DNA from: Symbiodinium natans
Taxonomy: Eukaryota; Sar; Dinophyceae; Suessiales; Symbiodiniaceae
DNA length: 64,000 nt
Reading direction: 5' to 3'
Assembly (NCBI GenBank): GCA_905221605.1
Contig: CAJNDS010002699.1
Location: forward strand, 26,001-90,000
Shown: positions 1 through 11,300 of the stretch, piece by piece
Numbering within the stretch: position 1 is the first letter of the stretch
How the letters are laid out: the number at the start of each line of letters is the position of its first letter
Program-made: the position numbers and the translations under genes
The notes under the pieces: generated by a model
Database searches by the model: none
What the model saw: the letters and a program-made list of their open reading frames with translations, nothing else
What the model was told of the DNA's origin: nothing

Positions 1-44
1 TCGGCTTTAGCTCTGGCGATTGGGCGTTTCATTGGGTCGAAGAG

Positions 45-598
45 ATGGAAAAAGCCACCCTGAACCCGGGCGCGGCAGCATCCCAAGCCGCACCTGCGCA
101 GGCTGCTTCGGACAGCAAGTGGCCATGTTTTCCCAATGGCCACCGTTCCCTTGGACTGGCTCCTGCAGATCTTCTCCGAGCACATTCGTGGTTGGAAGAG
201 GCTGCTTCCTTTAATGGTGCCGGTGGCTGGGAGGAAGACGACTGGCTTCGCTATTGGATGGAGCAGGACTCGGCTTTTGAGACTTTGCTTCAGCGTGCCA
301 AGGAGGCCAGCCATGGCAATGGCTTTGGCTTTGGGTGTCGCAAGCCGACCGACCCCAGCCGCCGCCGGCACCGCCTTTGGGCACTGCGCCGCCTTTGGCC
401 ACCGGCATGGGGCCGGATGCTTTCCCACTTAGCCAATGCAACGAGACGGTGACCGTCACTCAGATTTACTGCCGCTCCACATGTCAAGACTGCGGTGCTG
501 GCCATTGCGGGGTCGTTCTTACGCGCGAAGATCTGCCTCATCGGCACCGCTGTGGCATTTGCTACAAAGCTTTTAGGAGGGCACAAGGGCAACCCTGA
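45..598 (+). pseudogene. Retroelement-associated ORF with Cys/His zinc-binding cluster, frameshifted
   Basis: An open frame from 45 (Trp/Glu-rich, WEEDDWLRYWMEQD) gives way near 300-335 to a second frame that ends at 598. The C-terminal part holds an ordered cluster at roughly 465-575: C-x3-C-x2-C-x4-C, then about ten residues, then H-x-H-x-C-x2-C, which would bind two zinc ions. I infer one ancestral ORF with a single frameshift. Similar Cys/His clusters occur in dinoflagellate retroelement proteins, and a near-identical spacing is found in the nested element at about 3949-4045. It lies just upstream of the gag-like ORF and may be the tail of another element copy. Function is not known; nucleic-acid binding is a guess. 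Confidence 0.45.
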
Positions 599-1076
599 GA
601 GAGCGCTTGTCCCAGCATTTGGCTTTTAGTTGCCCCCCTCCACTTCGGCTTTACCTGTTTTGGCGGGGCGCAGTACATAGGGTGCTTTTGGCTTTCTCTC
701 GCCGCATTTTCCCTCAGTGAGCTTTAAGCTGCTTGGGGGCGATTGGCATCGGAGCTTGCCGGCGGAAATCAGAGCTTGAGTGCACTTTCTGAGCTTCCTT
801 CGCTTTTTGCATACACGTGCTTTTCCTCATACATGCTCTCGTGCCCAGGTCTGGCTGTGGACGCTCCTCACATTTTTTCCAGGCGCACTTCTCAGAGTCA
901 TTACATTGTCCTTTCCTTGGTCTAGCTTCATTGGCTTGTGACACTGGCTTTAGGGATTGTTGTGTGCATCAAGTGCTGCCTTTTCTTTTCCTCTTGCAAC
1001 ATGTGCATGGCACGGTGGCATGTCCATCTGCACTGTGCTTGTTTGCGGGTGCTTCACTTTGGCTCGCATAGGTTCC
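599..1076. other. Non-coding leader before gag-like ORF
   Basis: T- and C-rich stretch with short frames only. No promoter motif or RNA gene was recognised. It may be the 5' untranslated or terminal region of the retroelement that starts at 1077. Confidence 0.4.
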
Positions 1077-2413
1077 ATGGCCGACCCGGGGAGTGACACT
1101 GGGAGAGGCCTACTCGTGCAGCCGACCCCCTCAGACAAGCTTTCAGTGCTTTGGGAATCTCTTAGCCTCGATTTCCCTGAAGCCGTTGTGTCACATTCGG
1201 AGTTGAACCGCGCCATTCCTAACTTTGGGTTTTTGGCTACCTCCTTCGACCAGTTGGATCAGTGGTTGGAGTCGCACGGTCTTCTGGACTTTGCTGCGGA
1301 CCTTCGCTGTCTTTGGCACAGGGCACATTCCTTGGCCTGTTCTGAGGGACACATGGCAGTCGTGCCTTTCCCGCCGCACCCCTCTGCTCTGCCTTTGCCG
1401 CAGGACCAGTCCTTCAGCACAGCTTCAGATCCTGGTCACCCCGCGTCAGGTGCTGCTTCGTGGAACGAGCCTTTCCCGGCCAAGCTCTCCTCTGACAAAA
1501 CGGCAGAGCTCCGGGCCGCTTTCTTGCGGAAGTATCCTAGCAAGGTTTTGGACGATTCCACTATGCCTTCGGCTCGTCTCCTTGCTTTGGCTTTCAAACA
1601 AGCCTCGTCCCACGAGTGGCGCTTCATCCCTTGGCGTTGGCGCATGTCCGTGCTTGAGCTTGAAGAACAGCAGTTGCAGCGCCCTCGTAAGCTAGCCAGG
1701 ACTGAGCTGGCAGATCTGATACTGGATGATGTCCCTTCCCGGAACCTCCCGGACACACTGGGCATGTTTGCATTAAGCAAAATTTTGCGTTTGCACAGTG
1801 TAGCGATGGCCATGGTCACTGATGTGCACTTGGTGACGCTTAAGAAATACGAGTCTACCTTTCTGCGTTTTGCTTCAGCCCGCTTTGAACAGCAGTGGCC
1901 TTCGCCACCCAATGCACTGGAATAGCAGACCGCCGCTTCTGGGAGGCCGTATCCGAGCTCCGTTTGCAAGGTTGGTCTTTGGATGATTGCATCCACGAGA
2001 ACACGGCCGTCCGTAGCGAGCTGGCATCTCTTTTGGCACCGCGTGTTTTCCTTCCCAAGGCCCTGCGCCGCCCGGAGGGCAAAGGAGCGGGCAGTGGCAA
2101 GGGCAATGGCCCTGGTGCTGGTTTTGGCAATGGACGCGGACGCGGCAAAGGCAAGGGAGATGGAAGAGGTCGTGGGAGTGGCCTTGGCACCGGTCGTGGG
2201 GGAACCGGTCTGGGCAACCAAGGCAACTCCGGGGGGGCCTCCACAAACCGCCAGGAGTGGGCATCCTCTGCGAAAGTTAACGGGGAGGTCAAGACTCTTT
2301 GCATGCGTTGGAGTCAGCGCACAGGCTGTAAAAACCCGTCGTGCCGCTTTGAACACCTTTGTCCCGTGAAGCTTCCCAGTGGCAAGATACCATCCGGCCT
2401 GGCAACACACTGA
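1077..2413 (+). pseudogene. Gag-like ORF with Gly-rich region and CCCH finger, one frameshift
   Basis: Starts at ATG 1077 (MADPGSDTG) and stops at 1925. The protein continues in another frame from about 1915 (IADRRFWEAVSELRLQGW) to 2413, so a single-base frameshift near 1920 is likely. The second half has a Gly/Lys/Arg-rich stretch (about 2075-2240; repeated GKGxGxGRG) followed by a C-x8-C-x4-C-x3-H cluster at about 2300-2352 (CMRWSQRTGCKNPSCRFEH). A Gly/Arg-rich tract plus a CCCH finger suits an RNA-binding nucleocapsid-like protein, although no classical CCHC knuckle is present. It sits just upstream of the methyltransferase ORF, as expected for the first ORF of the element. Confidence 0.6.
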
Positions 2414-2474
2414 CACCCCACATTGAGGGGGACCGGACCCATCTTTCGAGCAGGCAGCTGGGTCCGGTCTGCCT

Positions 2475-3287
2475 TTGTTCCCTCCTGCTGCCATTTTGCC
2501 TTTGTCTTCCCAGAGCTCTTCCACTCCGGTAACCGCTGCTCCGGCAAAGCAGGCTTTTGAGCTTCCCATGCCCGAACTTCCTCACGGGGTGGCCATGGCA
2601 GTGTCAGTTTCCGACACACACTCTCCGGGGTCCCTGCCACCCCAGCACATAAATCCTGAAGATGGCATGTCGGCCCCGGACAGCTTTGGCCCAGCGCTAG
2701 CTCCTGCGCCGGTCTCTGAATTTGTGGCAGAGTCCATACCAGAGCCGTTTCCGCCTGTTTCTTCGCATGTCACCTCTGTCGTGCAGTCCGTTCGGGATTT
2801 CAAGCAACCCTTCTTCCTGGACATTTGCGCAGGGGCGGGCTCGCCACTCAGTTCAGCTTTCCTAAAGAAGGGGGTGCCATGTTTGTCGATAGACATCCTC
2901 ATCGACACAAACATGGACCTCCTCCAGGATGATTTCTTTGAACATTTGCTGCGCATTTGCACGTCCCGCCAAGTGGCCCTTGCGCACGCTGCCCCTCCAT
3001 GCAGAGAGTACTCTTGCCTGAAACTCCTTCCTAAAGGCCCGAAAGCGCTTCGGACTCCGGCGTTTCTGAATGGCCTCCCCGACCTGTCGGCATCCCAGGC
3101 TCTTAGAGTTCAGGAGAGTCACTTGATCTTTGTGCGCTGCGTTCAGCTCTTGCATGTCAGCTTTTCCTGCGGTGCGCAGGTGTCGGTTGAACAGCCTCCC
3201 AACAGCATGGCCTGGATGGAGCCGATTGCAACCAATTTCTTGGCGTCCATCAGTGCGGATCTGGTCCACGTGGCTGCTTGTTCGGTC
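2475..3287 (+). pseudogene. C5 cytosine methyltransferase-like ORF, N-terminal part (interrupted)
   Basis: Open frame after a Pro/Ser-rich linker; the first in-frame ATG is at 2568. Motif I, the S-adenosylmethionine site, is at about 2815-2900 (FFLDICAGAGSPLSSAF, ending in the acidic SIDIL). A catalytic-loop-like APPCREYS with a Pro-Pro-Cys is at about 2990-3015, in the place of the usual PCQ. A VEQPPNSMAW motif at about 3190-3215 corresponds to the ENP/ENV motif. The frame is cut after GTC at 3285-3287 by the insertion starting at 3288, and resumes in phase at 13250. The interruption means this copy cannot make a full enzyme unless the insertion is removed. Methylation activity is inferred from motifs only. 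Confidence 0.65.
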
Positions 3288-3614
3288 AGCTTACTGTTCG
3301 CGAGCGAATCGTGTTTTATCGCTTGCTTCCAATAATGCCCTGTGAAAAAACGGTATGCCGTTTGTTCGCTGTTTGAAGCCAAAAGTTATTTTGATGCCTT
3401 GAATTTCACATGCCCAACACTTACCTGTTGCATGGTCTGCATGTCTCCATGGTCAGCGAATGCAGGGTTGTAGTGACTGTCTGCAGCTTGTTGTGATGTG
3501 CCTTGGCGTGCAATATGCCATGCTCTGTGAATGCAACATTACGAGTAATGTTGCAGCTTTATGTGTGTTCCTTGAAGTGCAGCACTGGCTCATTGCACCG
3601 TGCGAAAAATTTGT
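3288..3614 (+). repeat. Block A, copy 1 (left end of unit 1)
   Basis: 327 bp, identical to 12402-12728 except T at 3514 versus C at 12628. Contains the hairpin TTCGCGAGCGAA (3297-3308) and TTATCGCTTG (3316-3325), which is the reverse complement of the last bases of block B. One mismatch in 327 bp points to a recent duplication. Confidence 0.9.
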
Positions 3615-3879
3615 GTTGAACTGGGTTCGAGGCTCTACCAGGTACCGCTTCAACAGGCCCATCCTCCAACCTTGGCCTTAGGCCCTGTGCAAGCTGCCTG
3701 CGTGAAGCAGGCAGTGGATGGGAGCTCGCCTCCGCGGGCAAGCGGCGATCAAGTCGCCTGTGCATTTGGGCTCTCTCGGCCCAGTGATTCCTGCCAGGAC
3801 CCCCTGCGTGTGCTTTTGTTCCGGCTTCTGCTTGGGTGTGGCTTTCCTTCTGTTTGCCATCAGCCTCTGTTAGCCTCCC

Positions 3880-5815
3880 ATGGACTCCACGTGCAGTCGC
3901 CGCGCAGCGCAAGAGCCGCTCGTGGAGCAGGACCCTGCCATCCCGGCCTGTCAGCAGGTCTGTCAACAGTGTGGCCGTAACGGTTGTATCAGGTACCGCA
4001 TCAACCACAACCACCATTGGTGCGCGCACTGCGTGATTGCTTGGTACTTGGCAGTCTACGACAGGTGAATGGCATCTCCTAAGGCCCATGCACTCGCAGA
4101 GCCGCCAGCCGCTCATGCCCCGATACCCCCTGGTATCGCCCCTGTGTGTGTGGTTAAGCGCTTCAGAAAAGATCTCCCCGGGCCGTCTCCTGCGGTCAAA
4201 AGGGGGGAACAATCCACAGCCAAGGGAGATGAGCCGGCCGACAGTAAGCCTGGCATCCAAACCTCGGAAGCTGTGAGATCTGAGCTTGGTGAGCCTAGCT
4301 GCCAGGCTTCTGATGCCCCTGCGAGAATGGGCACTGCCCAATCATCACAGTCTCATGATACGCTACGTGGGAGTGATCCCGTTGATTTGGGGTTTGAGAA
4401 ACCTGATGGCCAATCCACGGCCTCAGGACCTGGGCTTTGCGCGCCTGTCAATAGTCCAGCAGGGTCTCATGTCAATGTAAGCCCCTCCCTTACAGCACAG
4501 TCTGGTGCAACGCTACGTGGGAGTGAAGCCGAAGATTTGGTGCCTGAGAAACCTGATGGCCAAATTTTAAGTGATAATGTGCACATGGGGTCCGTTCCTT
4601 CCGTTCAGCATAGGGATGCATTGCGTGCGACCGAAGCTGTTGGGGCTGTTTCGTTTGGGGAAGCCGAGCTCTCTTGCGAGACGAAACATTGTGCACCTGA
4701 GCGAGTCGGGGTCCGTCTGGTCGAAGCTGATGACTCGAGCTCTCTTGCCGGACCCGTTGAACGGCCATCCAGGCCCGATAAGCTGAAAGCACCTCAACAT
4801 GCCCAACCATGCGTGCCCCGTCTTAGCCACGCAGTGACTTCATACCTCGAGCCAGTGGAAGAGCTTGGGTATGCGGCGTTTCATACTGCCGGTGTGAGAG
4901 ATGCACCACCCTTCCGTCCTGGTGTCTCTGAAGCTTCCTCAAGCATGATGTATGCGAAGGATGGGGCACCCCATGAGGTTGATCCCGAACTTGATGGCCG
5001 ACGCGTCCCACCTGTGTATGTCGCCAGACAACAGGATCACCTGCGGAAGGAGGTTAGCCCTACCCCTAGTAGCGGATGCTGAAACTGTGAGTGTGCCGTA
5101 TCCCGAGGTACAGCTGGACTTCAATATGAGTCAGGATGCCCCTGGTAGGCCAGTTCCTGCTCCCCGCAGCCCTCGCACCAATGAAATTGGGGCTGAAGCC
5201 CAAATTGCTGCGTCAAATACCGGTAGGGCCAATCCTGAGCCCATAGGCCATTCCCCTTGTGGTCCTGATGCGTCCGCACAGCAGGCTACTCGCCCGCCGC
5301 TTGAAGCCCCTGCGGGTGCCAACCGCGCGCTCTCCCCCGCGAGCTCAGTGCAAAGTGTTCGTCAGCCAAAGGTCCAGCTGTGTCGGGGAATTCTGTTCAA
5401 GGTGTGCCCACTCCGACCAGGACCAAGGCGGGTTTTCATGGGGCCAGCAGGTGTCCTTGATTTGCCCAGGAAGGTGCCGCCGCCTGGAGAGCTGCGCGTG
5501 GTAACCCCCATAAGTTCGCGGCCTGTCTTTACCGGTCCAGGCTCCATTCCCCGGAGGACTGAATGCTTCCCTAAGCGAGCCACAACCTCTCCTTTTGACG
5601 GGAAAGCTAAGGCCTCGGTTCTGGAAAGCGTGCGCGGCAAATGTGAAGCCCTGCTTCCTGGTGGTCGGCCACTGCCTCCACGTCCGCCAACCCCTAAGCG
5701 GAAGAGCCATTTCGCGAATGCGATAGCGCTTTATCGTTTCGGATTGGCAAATTGTTCTTTTCCTACCTGGGGTAGAAAAAGAAACTCTTTGAAACGTTGT
5801 TTTCGTTTTTCATGA
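3880..5815 (+). pseudogene. Nested-element ORF 1: Cys/His finger plus long disordered protein
   Basis: ATG at 3880 opens a frame with C-x3-C-x2-C-x4-C-x6-H-x-H-H-x-C-x2-C (about 3949-4045), which could bind two zincs. A TGA at 4066-4068 is followed at once by ATG 4069 in the same frame, and the frame runs to 5082. A +1-type overlap (4952-5082) leads into another open frame to 5815. I read this as one gene with one in-frame stop and one frameshift. The central part is Pro/Ser/Glu-rich and contains two copies of a TLRGS...EKPDGQ repeat (about 4360-4410 and 4511-4561). The C-terminus is Arg/Lys-rich (TPKRKSHFANA). The finger matches the spacing of the one at 465-575. Function unknown; nucleic-acid binding by the element is possible. 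Confidence 0.5.
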
Positions 5816-6357
5816 GTTGTGTCTGGTCTCACAGCCAGCTAAAGCTCCGCGTAGGTTGGTCTCTTTGCCAGCTAAATGCTCCGCGTAGGCTTTGGCTTTT
5901 AAGCTTTCTGTTTTTCACGTACATGTCTGAAAGAGCAAGGTTTGGTACCTGCATCTTCTGGATTTGTACTTTTCTTGCCAGCATGTGTAACAGCTTCACA
6001 GTGCTTGTTGCGTGAATTGTGAACATGTGTGGCATGTTTGTCGCTCAAGCTTGGGGCTTGAAAATTTTTCACCTGTGGGCCCACTGTTTTGCGTAACTTT
6101 GTGAGACCCCAAACAGGTTTGCTTCTGAACAGGCCTGGCCGACAAAGGGAACTGCCACTAGGGCGCGTGCAAGCCAGCCCGTTGGGCGGTGGATGGAAAG
6201 CCGTTCTTTGCGGCATCGTGCTGCATCTGCCCGGCACTTTCTCGTGCTTCATCCACAGTGTGCAAAGGCAGGGTTTGCTCCGAGCTGCCTTTCCTGCTGC
6301 TGTGGTTTTTGTCTTGGCGTGCTCTCTTTCCTGGCCTTGCTTCTTTTGCTGTGAAGC
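5816..6357. other. Spacer between nested-element ORFs 1 and 2
   Basis: T-rich, short frames only. Two near copies of CAGCTAAAxxCTCCGCGTAGG occur at about 5836-5857 and 5870-5891. No gene recognised. Confidence 0.4.
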
Positions 6358-6969
6358 ATGCCTGTGGTGCTCCGTATCCTCGGCCTCCTGGTCTGTTTGC
6401 TCTGCGGGTGCATCCAGGCGGTTAAAGATCCCACCGGCCCTTCCAGCGGTCCGTATACTGATAGCGATGCACCGGACCCTGACGGCATTGAGGCAGAAGT
6501 TGCATTGTGGGCTGAGCATCCCTCTGCTCCGACGTCTGATGCGGCACCATTGACATCCTTGGACATCTCCTTGCCATACTTACAGAGTCTGCTTTCTGAC
6601 ATGATACCTTTATCTGCCGCATTGCTCCAGCATGCTACAGTTGCTGAACTGCAGCACTTGTGCCGTGTCTGCCTGCAAGCCGGTCGCCAATCTTGCTTCG
6701 CGGCCCCAACTGTGTCCTCCCTCCAGGCCTTTGTGCAGATGCCTCCAGATTCTGTTGTTTGGGCTCCGCCCACGCCGGGTCCTATATGCGGGTCTGCACC
6801 GACGACTCCGGTGCCGCAGCTGCCATGCTCTGAGGAAGTGATGACCATTTTGCGTGCTCTAGAAGAGCGCCTGTCAGCCCTGGAAGAGGTGGTTGGCACT
6901 GTACAATCAAGCCGTAGTCCACGCCGCAATGTGCTCCGCCGGTTACGAGATCTGGAGAGGTCTTCCTAG
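6358..6969 (+). CDS. Nested-element ORF 2: hypothetical protein with hydrophobic N-terminus
   Basis: A 203-residue frame from ATG 6358. It opens with a hydrophobic stretch (VVLRILGLLVCLLCGC, residues 3-18) that could be a signal anchor. This is followed by an acidic Pro-rich region, a Cys-containing segment (LCRVCLQAGRQSC) and a C-terminal heptad-like helix (ALEERLSALEEVVG) ending in an Arg-rich tail (RSPRRNVLRRLRDLERSS). No known family recognised. It stands alone in its frame, 390 bp downstream of ORF 1 and 220 bp before ORF 3, within the long unit of the insertion. Whether it is expressed is unknown. Confidence 0.45.
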   Translation: MPVVLRILGLLVCLLCGCIQAVKDPTGPSSGPYTDSDAPDPDGIEAEVALWAEHPSAPTSDAAPLTSLDISLPYLQSLLSDMIPLSAALLQHATVAELQHLCRVCLQAGRQSCFAAPTVSSLQAFVQMPPDSVVWAPPTPGPICGSAPTTPVPQLPCSEEVMTILRALEERLSALEEVVGTVQSSRSPRRNVLRRLRDLERSS

Positions 6970-7189
6970 CCGTCAGATGCTTTGCGCCGCATCTTCTGGC
7001 CCATACTTTGAATTTCGCAGCTTTTTCATGCGAAACCCTACCTTTCCGGAGAGAGCCGAACATTGACCGAGCTGCACTGTTGCTAGTCTTTTGTGCTGAG
7101 CTTCTGGGAAGTTTGTGGGAGCAGCTTCCTCTCCTAGTGCTGAGCAATTCGCTTTTTGCCAATTTTTACGATAAGAGGCGTGAGCCTGA

Positions 7190-8302
7190 AGGTGCTCAAG
7201 TGGCTCCGCTTCATCTGACGAGGGCGTCACGCTCACACCGGAGAGCGCAGAGGCCTTTCTGGCCAGACTTGATGCCCGACCCACGTGTTCCTCGGGTCAT
7301 CCGTTGTTCTCCTTTGGGTCGCCTGAGCCAAATTGGTGGTGCAGTGTGTGCAAAAGGGAGTTCACCACACGGCGCTTGCTTTGGGGGTGCAGAGTCTGCG
7401 ACTTTGACATTTGCGGAAATTGCTTGGCCAATCAGCGCAGTGACCCCACCATCTCTCCAGCTCCGGGTCAAGATGCCGCTCAAGATGCAACTCCCAGCGG
7501 TGCCAAGGCATGGCCCTCGATAAAGCTCTTGCGTGCATCAGGATTTTTGACGGGCAATGACATGTTCCCGAATGACCTTCGTCTCGCCCTGGATGTGAAT
7601 GGGCGAAACCTGTCGGTTTTGGGGTCGAGCAAGGCACCGGAGCTCAAAGGTGGGTTCCGAAAAGTGTACCACCTGAAGGGAGAGGAGCCCGCTGCAAGCC
7701 TGGTGTTAAAGCTCGCTGAGAGTGACGCCGACAATGTCAACGAAGTTCGGAGCGCTGCTGCGTGTCCTGCAGCCTTTGCCCGCATCTTCGACAGCGGCTC
7801 TATTTGGGTGTCCCTTGGAGAGGAAGGTTTGTGCCAGGCACATTATGTTGTCGCGGAACGTGCGGTCCCGTTGACCGCTCTGTTGGAGGGCCCGGCTCTG
7901 CCTCCCGCAGCATGCACTTCTCTGGCTCTCCAATGTTGTCGTATTGTGCTCCGGGCCACCCCTGCAGGCATCAAGTGCAGGGACCTTGGACAGAAACAGT
8001 GGGGCCTTAGGGTCCCACCAGGCTTCAACTTCCAAGATGAGGTCTCCCTGCAACAGGTGCGCAACAGCTTGGCAGGGGAGGCATTCCACCTCATTATCCT
8101 CGATGCCAATTGTTGCCTTCCGGTGCCCCAGGCAAGCCTCTTGGGGCCACGAAAAATGGCCTCCTACTGGGCCCTCCTAACCAGGTTAGTGGGTCCCACC
8201 GCTAGCGAGCGGCTCCAAATGTTTCTCCGTGCTCATAATTTCAATGCCCGCAGTTGTCTTTCCGCTTTGACGCGTGATCACGTTACGGGGCCTTGTTCGT
8301 GA
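7190..8302 (+). CDS. Nested-element ORF 3: zinc-finger plus protein-kinase-like domain
   Basis: The frame is open from 7190, after a TGA at 7187; no ATG precedes the finger, so it may be joined to upstream sequence by splicing or a frameshift. The finger at about 7290-7430 (C-SSGHPL, WWCSVC, GCRVCDFDICGNC) resembles ZZ/DC1-type cross-brace domains. From about 7610 the order of segments fits a protein kinase lobe: Gly-containing GGFRKVYHL, LVLKLA (candidate VAIK Lys), NEVRSA (candidate helix-C Glu), hinge-like VVAERAV, CRDLGQKQWGL (HRD-like with Cys for His), and IILDAN in place of DFG. The changed HRD and DFG motifs suggest a pseudokinase or a very diverged kinase. Kinase assignment is inference from motif order. 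Confidence 0.4.
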   Translation, partial: RCSSGSASSDEGVTLTPESAEAFLARLDARPTCSSGHPLFSFGSPEPNWWCSVCKREFTTRRLLWGCRVCDFDICGNCLANQRSDPTISPAPGQDAAQDATPSGAKAWPSIKLLRASGFLTGNDMFPNDLRLALDVNGRNLSVLGSSKAPELKGGFRKVYHLKGEEPAASLVLKLAESDADNVNEVRSAAACPAAFARIFDSGSIWVSLGEEGLCQAHYVVAERAVPLTALLEGPALPPAACTSLALQCCRIVLRATPAGIKCRDLGQKQWGLRVPPGFNFQDEVSLQQVRNSLAGEAFHLIILDANCCLPVPQASLLGPRKMASYWALLTRLVGPTASERLQMFLRAHNFNARSCLSALTRDHVTGPCS

Positions 8303-11300
8303 GCCGGCCACAATGCAAATGTGTTTTGCAATATCTGCAACCCATATCCGATGGGCGTCGTGATGTTGCCTTGAAACAAGGCAGAGCCGGACTGGTGATG
8401 AGGATGCAGTTCGCAAAGAAAAAAGACATGAGCCTGCGCTCACACATGTTTTGCATGTTACAGATAGCATGAGACGAGCAATGTCTGCTCAGCCAATGGG
8501 CTATGAGGGTCTCATGAGGTGGCACATGGTGCCTTTGTATGAGCCAATGGGCTGTCATACAACATGGCCATGGTGCCAGATATGTCCATTGGACTATTGG
8601 TGCTCATGCAAGGATGCAGGCTCAAAGCGATGTTCATGAGCGCATGGCTTTCTTCAAGCTCTGACTGCTTGTGACCGTTAGGTAGCCTCCTTGTGAAATC
8701 ATGCCTTGTAGCGCCATGTGGTGTCAAACAGTGCCATGTCGTCTTAAAGTGGTAGTGCATGCCCTGTATACTGTGTCCGAGGCGACCTTAGCATCCTGAA
8801 CGACGCCCTCGACCTCCACCTGAAGACCCACTTATGAAGGAACAATATATTTGGAACACCCAAGCATTCCAAATTGGGTGCACCGCGTAAAGCGCAGGCG
8901 GCCAACTGTTCCCGTCGAACCAAGCAGAAGACCGATGCTGTGCCATTCCCTTAGTGCACTCAATGCTCGACCCTGCCTGCCTCCATGCCTCCCCAGTGCA
9001 GGGACGATGTGCCCTCCGCCAAGAATCGTAAGCTACAACCACGACGTGTTCTTGCCTGACGGTCGCCTCCGCGGCCGCAGAGTGATCTTGCCCGTGTGGC
9101 CAATTAAACAGCTAAAAGTTCCTCGGGCACCTTTGCATGAATGGCATCATCGGTCAGAATCCTGGAGAACCGTCCTGGACAGGTGGGTCACCTGCGTTTG
9201 TCACTGGACGTAATATTAAGTCAGGGGCTCCACCAGTGTCTTTTGGACCAACACTGGTGATCCAGCTGCGTTGCAATCAGCCCTGAATGAATTCATTTGG
9301 GTGCTTCGGCCGGTTGTGCTTCGCCCGGTTGTCCTGTTCTGTGTGTGGAATCTTCCTGTGCTGTTCCGTTACTCCTCCTGCAAGCAATTCCGTACATGTG
9401 CAGGAGTGCTGTGCCACCAGCCCTATTGGGCGCCTGTACCTCTGGTACCCATTATTCATGACTTAGGTGGGTGCGCAGACGCGGCGACTGACCTGAGGCC
9501 TCCGGGGTCTCCGCACCTTTAGCGGTTGGTACCCCTTCTTTGAGATCAATGCTTTGGGTTAAGTAAGCAGTCCCCTCGCCTGTTGGCGCCACCATGGCTG
9601 GGCGTGGTGACACGAAAACGCGTACAAGTGTGGCCACCGCTATGAAGCATGGCTAAGGAGGGGCCCCAGGCTTGTTGACCCCCTCGTGTCCCACCTTTCC
9701 TGTCGAGGTGTAAACCTGGCCTAAGGGCCTAGAAGAGCCGTTTGCTCGAGCTCACGCTCCGTGTGGAGCCCAAGCAGAACTGCACCTTCACTCGACCAGC
9801 ATTGTCGAATGCTTAGGCTGTTGCCCCCATAGTCCTTTGGTTTCCGTCCGCGACGGACGATGGGTCAATGGTCCTGGCTTTTCAACGGAAGTCGTCTGAA
9901 AATCCTGCATTATTTGTAACATATTGGATGGCTCCTTACACGTGGATGGGGCCACATGGCTGTCCCAACGAAAAGACCTAGTGAAATGTTTTGCACAACA
10001 TATGCTGGAGCCCGCGCCTGCCTCCCACACGGCAGCTGCTGTGCTCGTGTCGCGCGCGAACGCAGTCAGTGTGTCTAAACCAACCCATCATTCCCAGCAG
10101 TCTTGATGGCTGTGGCGACCGAACGTTGGACATGGTCTTGCAGGCCTCTGTAATAACTCACACAGTGCGGTGCGCTGACAGGGCCCGATAACATCATGTG
10201 CACTCTCTGCGGGCCCATGGCCTGCCATTCCCTACATGTTCCAACTTCCTCCACTGGCCCTACTGGCCAGTTGGTCCTGCGCTGCCAAGGTACTCACTGC
10301 GGTTAAGTGGGGAGGTTTCTGGTAACTTGTGCGGTGGCTGCTGTTTTCTGTTAACTTGCGCGGTGGCTGTTGTCGATTTGAGTGTGCCCGATAGGAGCGC
10401 CTGAGGTTTTAAGCCGTTGATGTCTGGTTGGTGATCGCCGGGTTTCCTAGATGGTCTGGGCGCCCGAACAGCTAGGCCTATAGTGTCTGGATAGCGCTCG
10501 CCGGGTCTCCCGACCTGACGCATGGCTTGCTCTCCCTGAGCCTTGTTTTGAGTTGTCCGCAGGGTCTAGTGGACCTGACGCCTGGCGTGCTCTCCCTGAA
10601 TCTTTGGTATGCGGTTGGCGTTCACCGGGTCCACTTGACCAAACGCCTGGATTACATTTGGCTTGGTCGCCCCTCTAAACCTTTAGTGTATGGTTAGTGT
10701 TCGCCGGTCTCCTGACCTGATGCATGGCTGAATCTCCCTGTGCCTTGTTTGAGTTGCCCATGGCTGAATCTCCCTGAGCCTTGTTTGAGTTGCCCGCCGG
10801 GTCCCGTTGACCTGACGCCTGACAGGCTCTCCCTGAATCTTGATATGCGGTTGACGTTCGACTGGTCTACTTGACCAAACGCCTGGCGTTCACTCAGCTC
10901 GGTCACCCCTCCCCTCCTGCTCTCTTCACAATGGATGCATGGAAGGTCGGGTTTCAAGTGTGCGACCCTGTGGACGTTGGAATGCGCTGTGCCCTGCATG
11001 ATGCCACAGGGTCGAGATCACTGTGCCACGAGTCCTGGTGTGCCAATGCCTGGAGTGAATTTTTGTGGGTCGTACTCTGCCCCGGAATAGTCGTCTTTGT
11101 CATGTCCGTGATAATAACGTTGGTTTGCATGTAAGGGTCCGCCTTGAATCTGGTGCGAGATGTCTCCCGAGAGCCCGTGGGGGGGGGGGGGCTCGGCCCA
11201 TCGGCTTGAGACTATGCCAACTATATGCCCTGACCCCTTATACGGGTCGGCTCCCTGGAGCGTGTGAAATTGTGCCTGGCGATACAGTTGGCTCGTTCCC

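Noticed and set aside
1436-2569. Long minus-strand frame opposite the gag-like ORF
   Set aside because: It lies across the gag-like coding sequence in the shadow frame, and no motif supports it.
3611-3640. tRNA-like GGGTTCGAGGCTCTACCA after block A copy 1 as a tRNA or primer-binding site
   Set aside because: It is in the sense of a tRNA 3' arm, not complementary as a primer site would be, and no cloverleaf could be folded around it.
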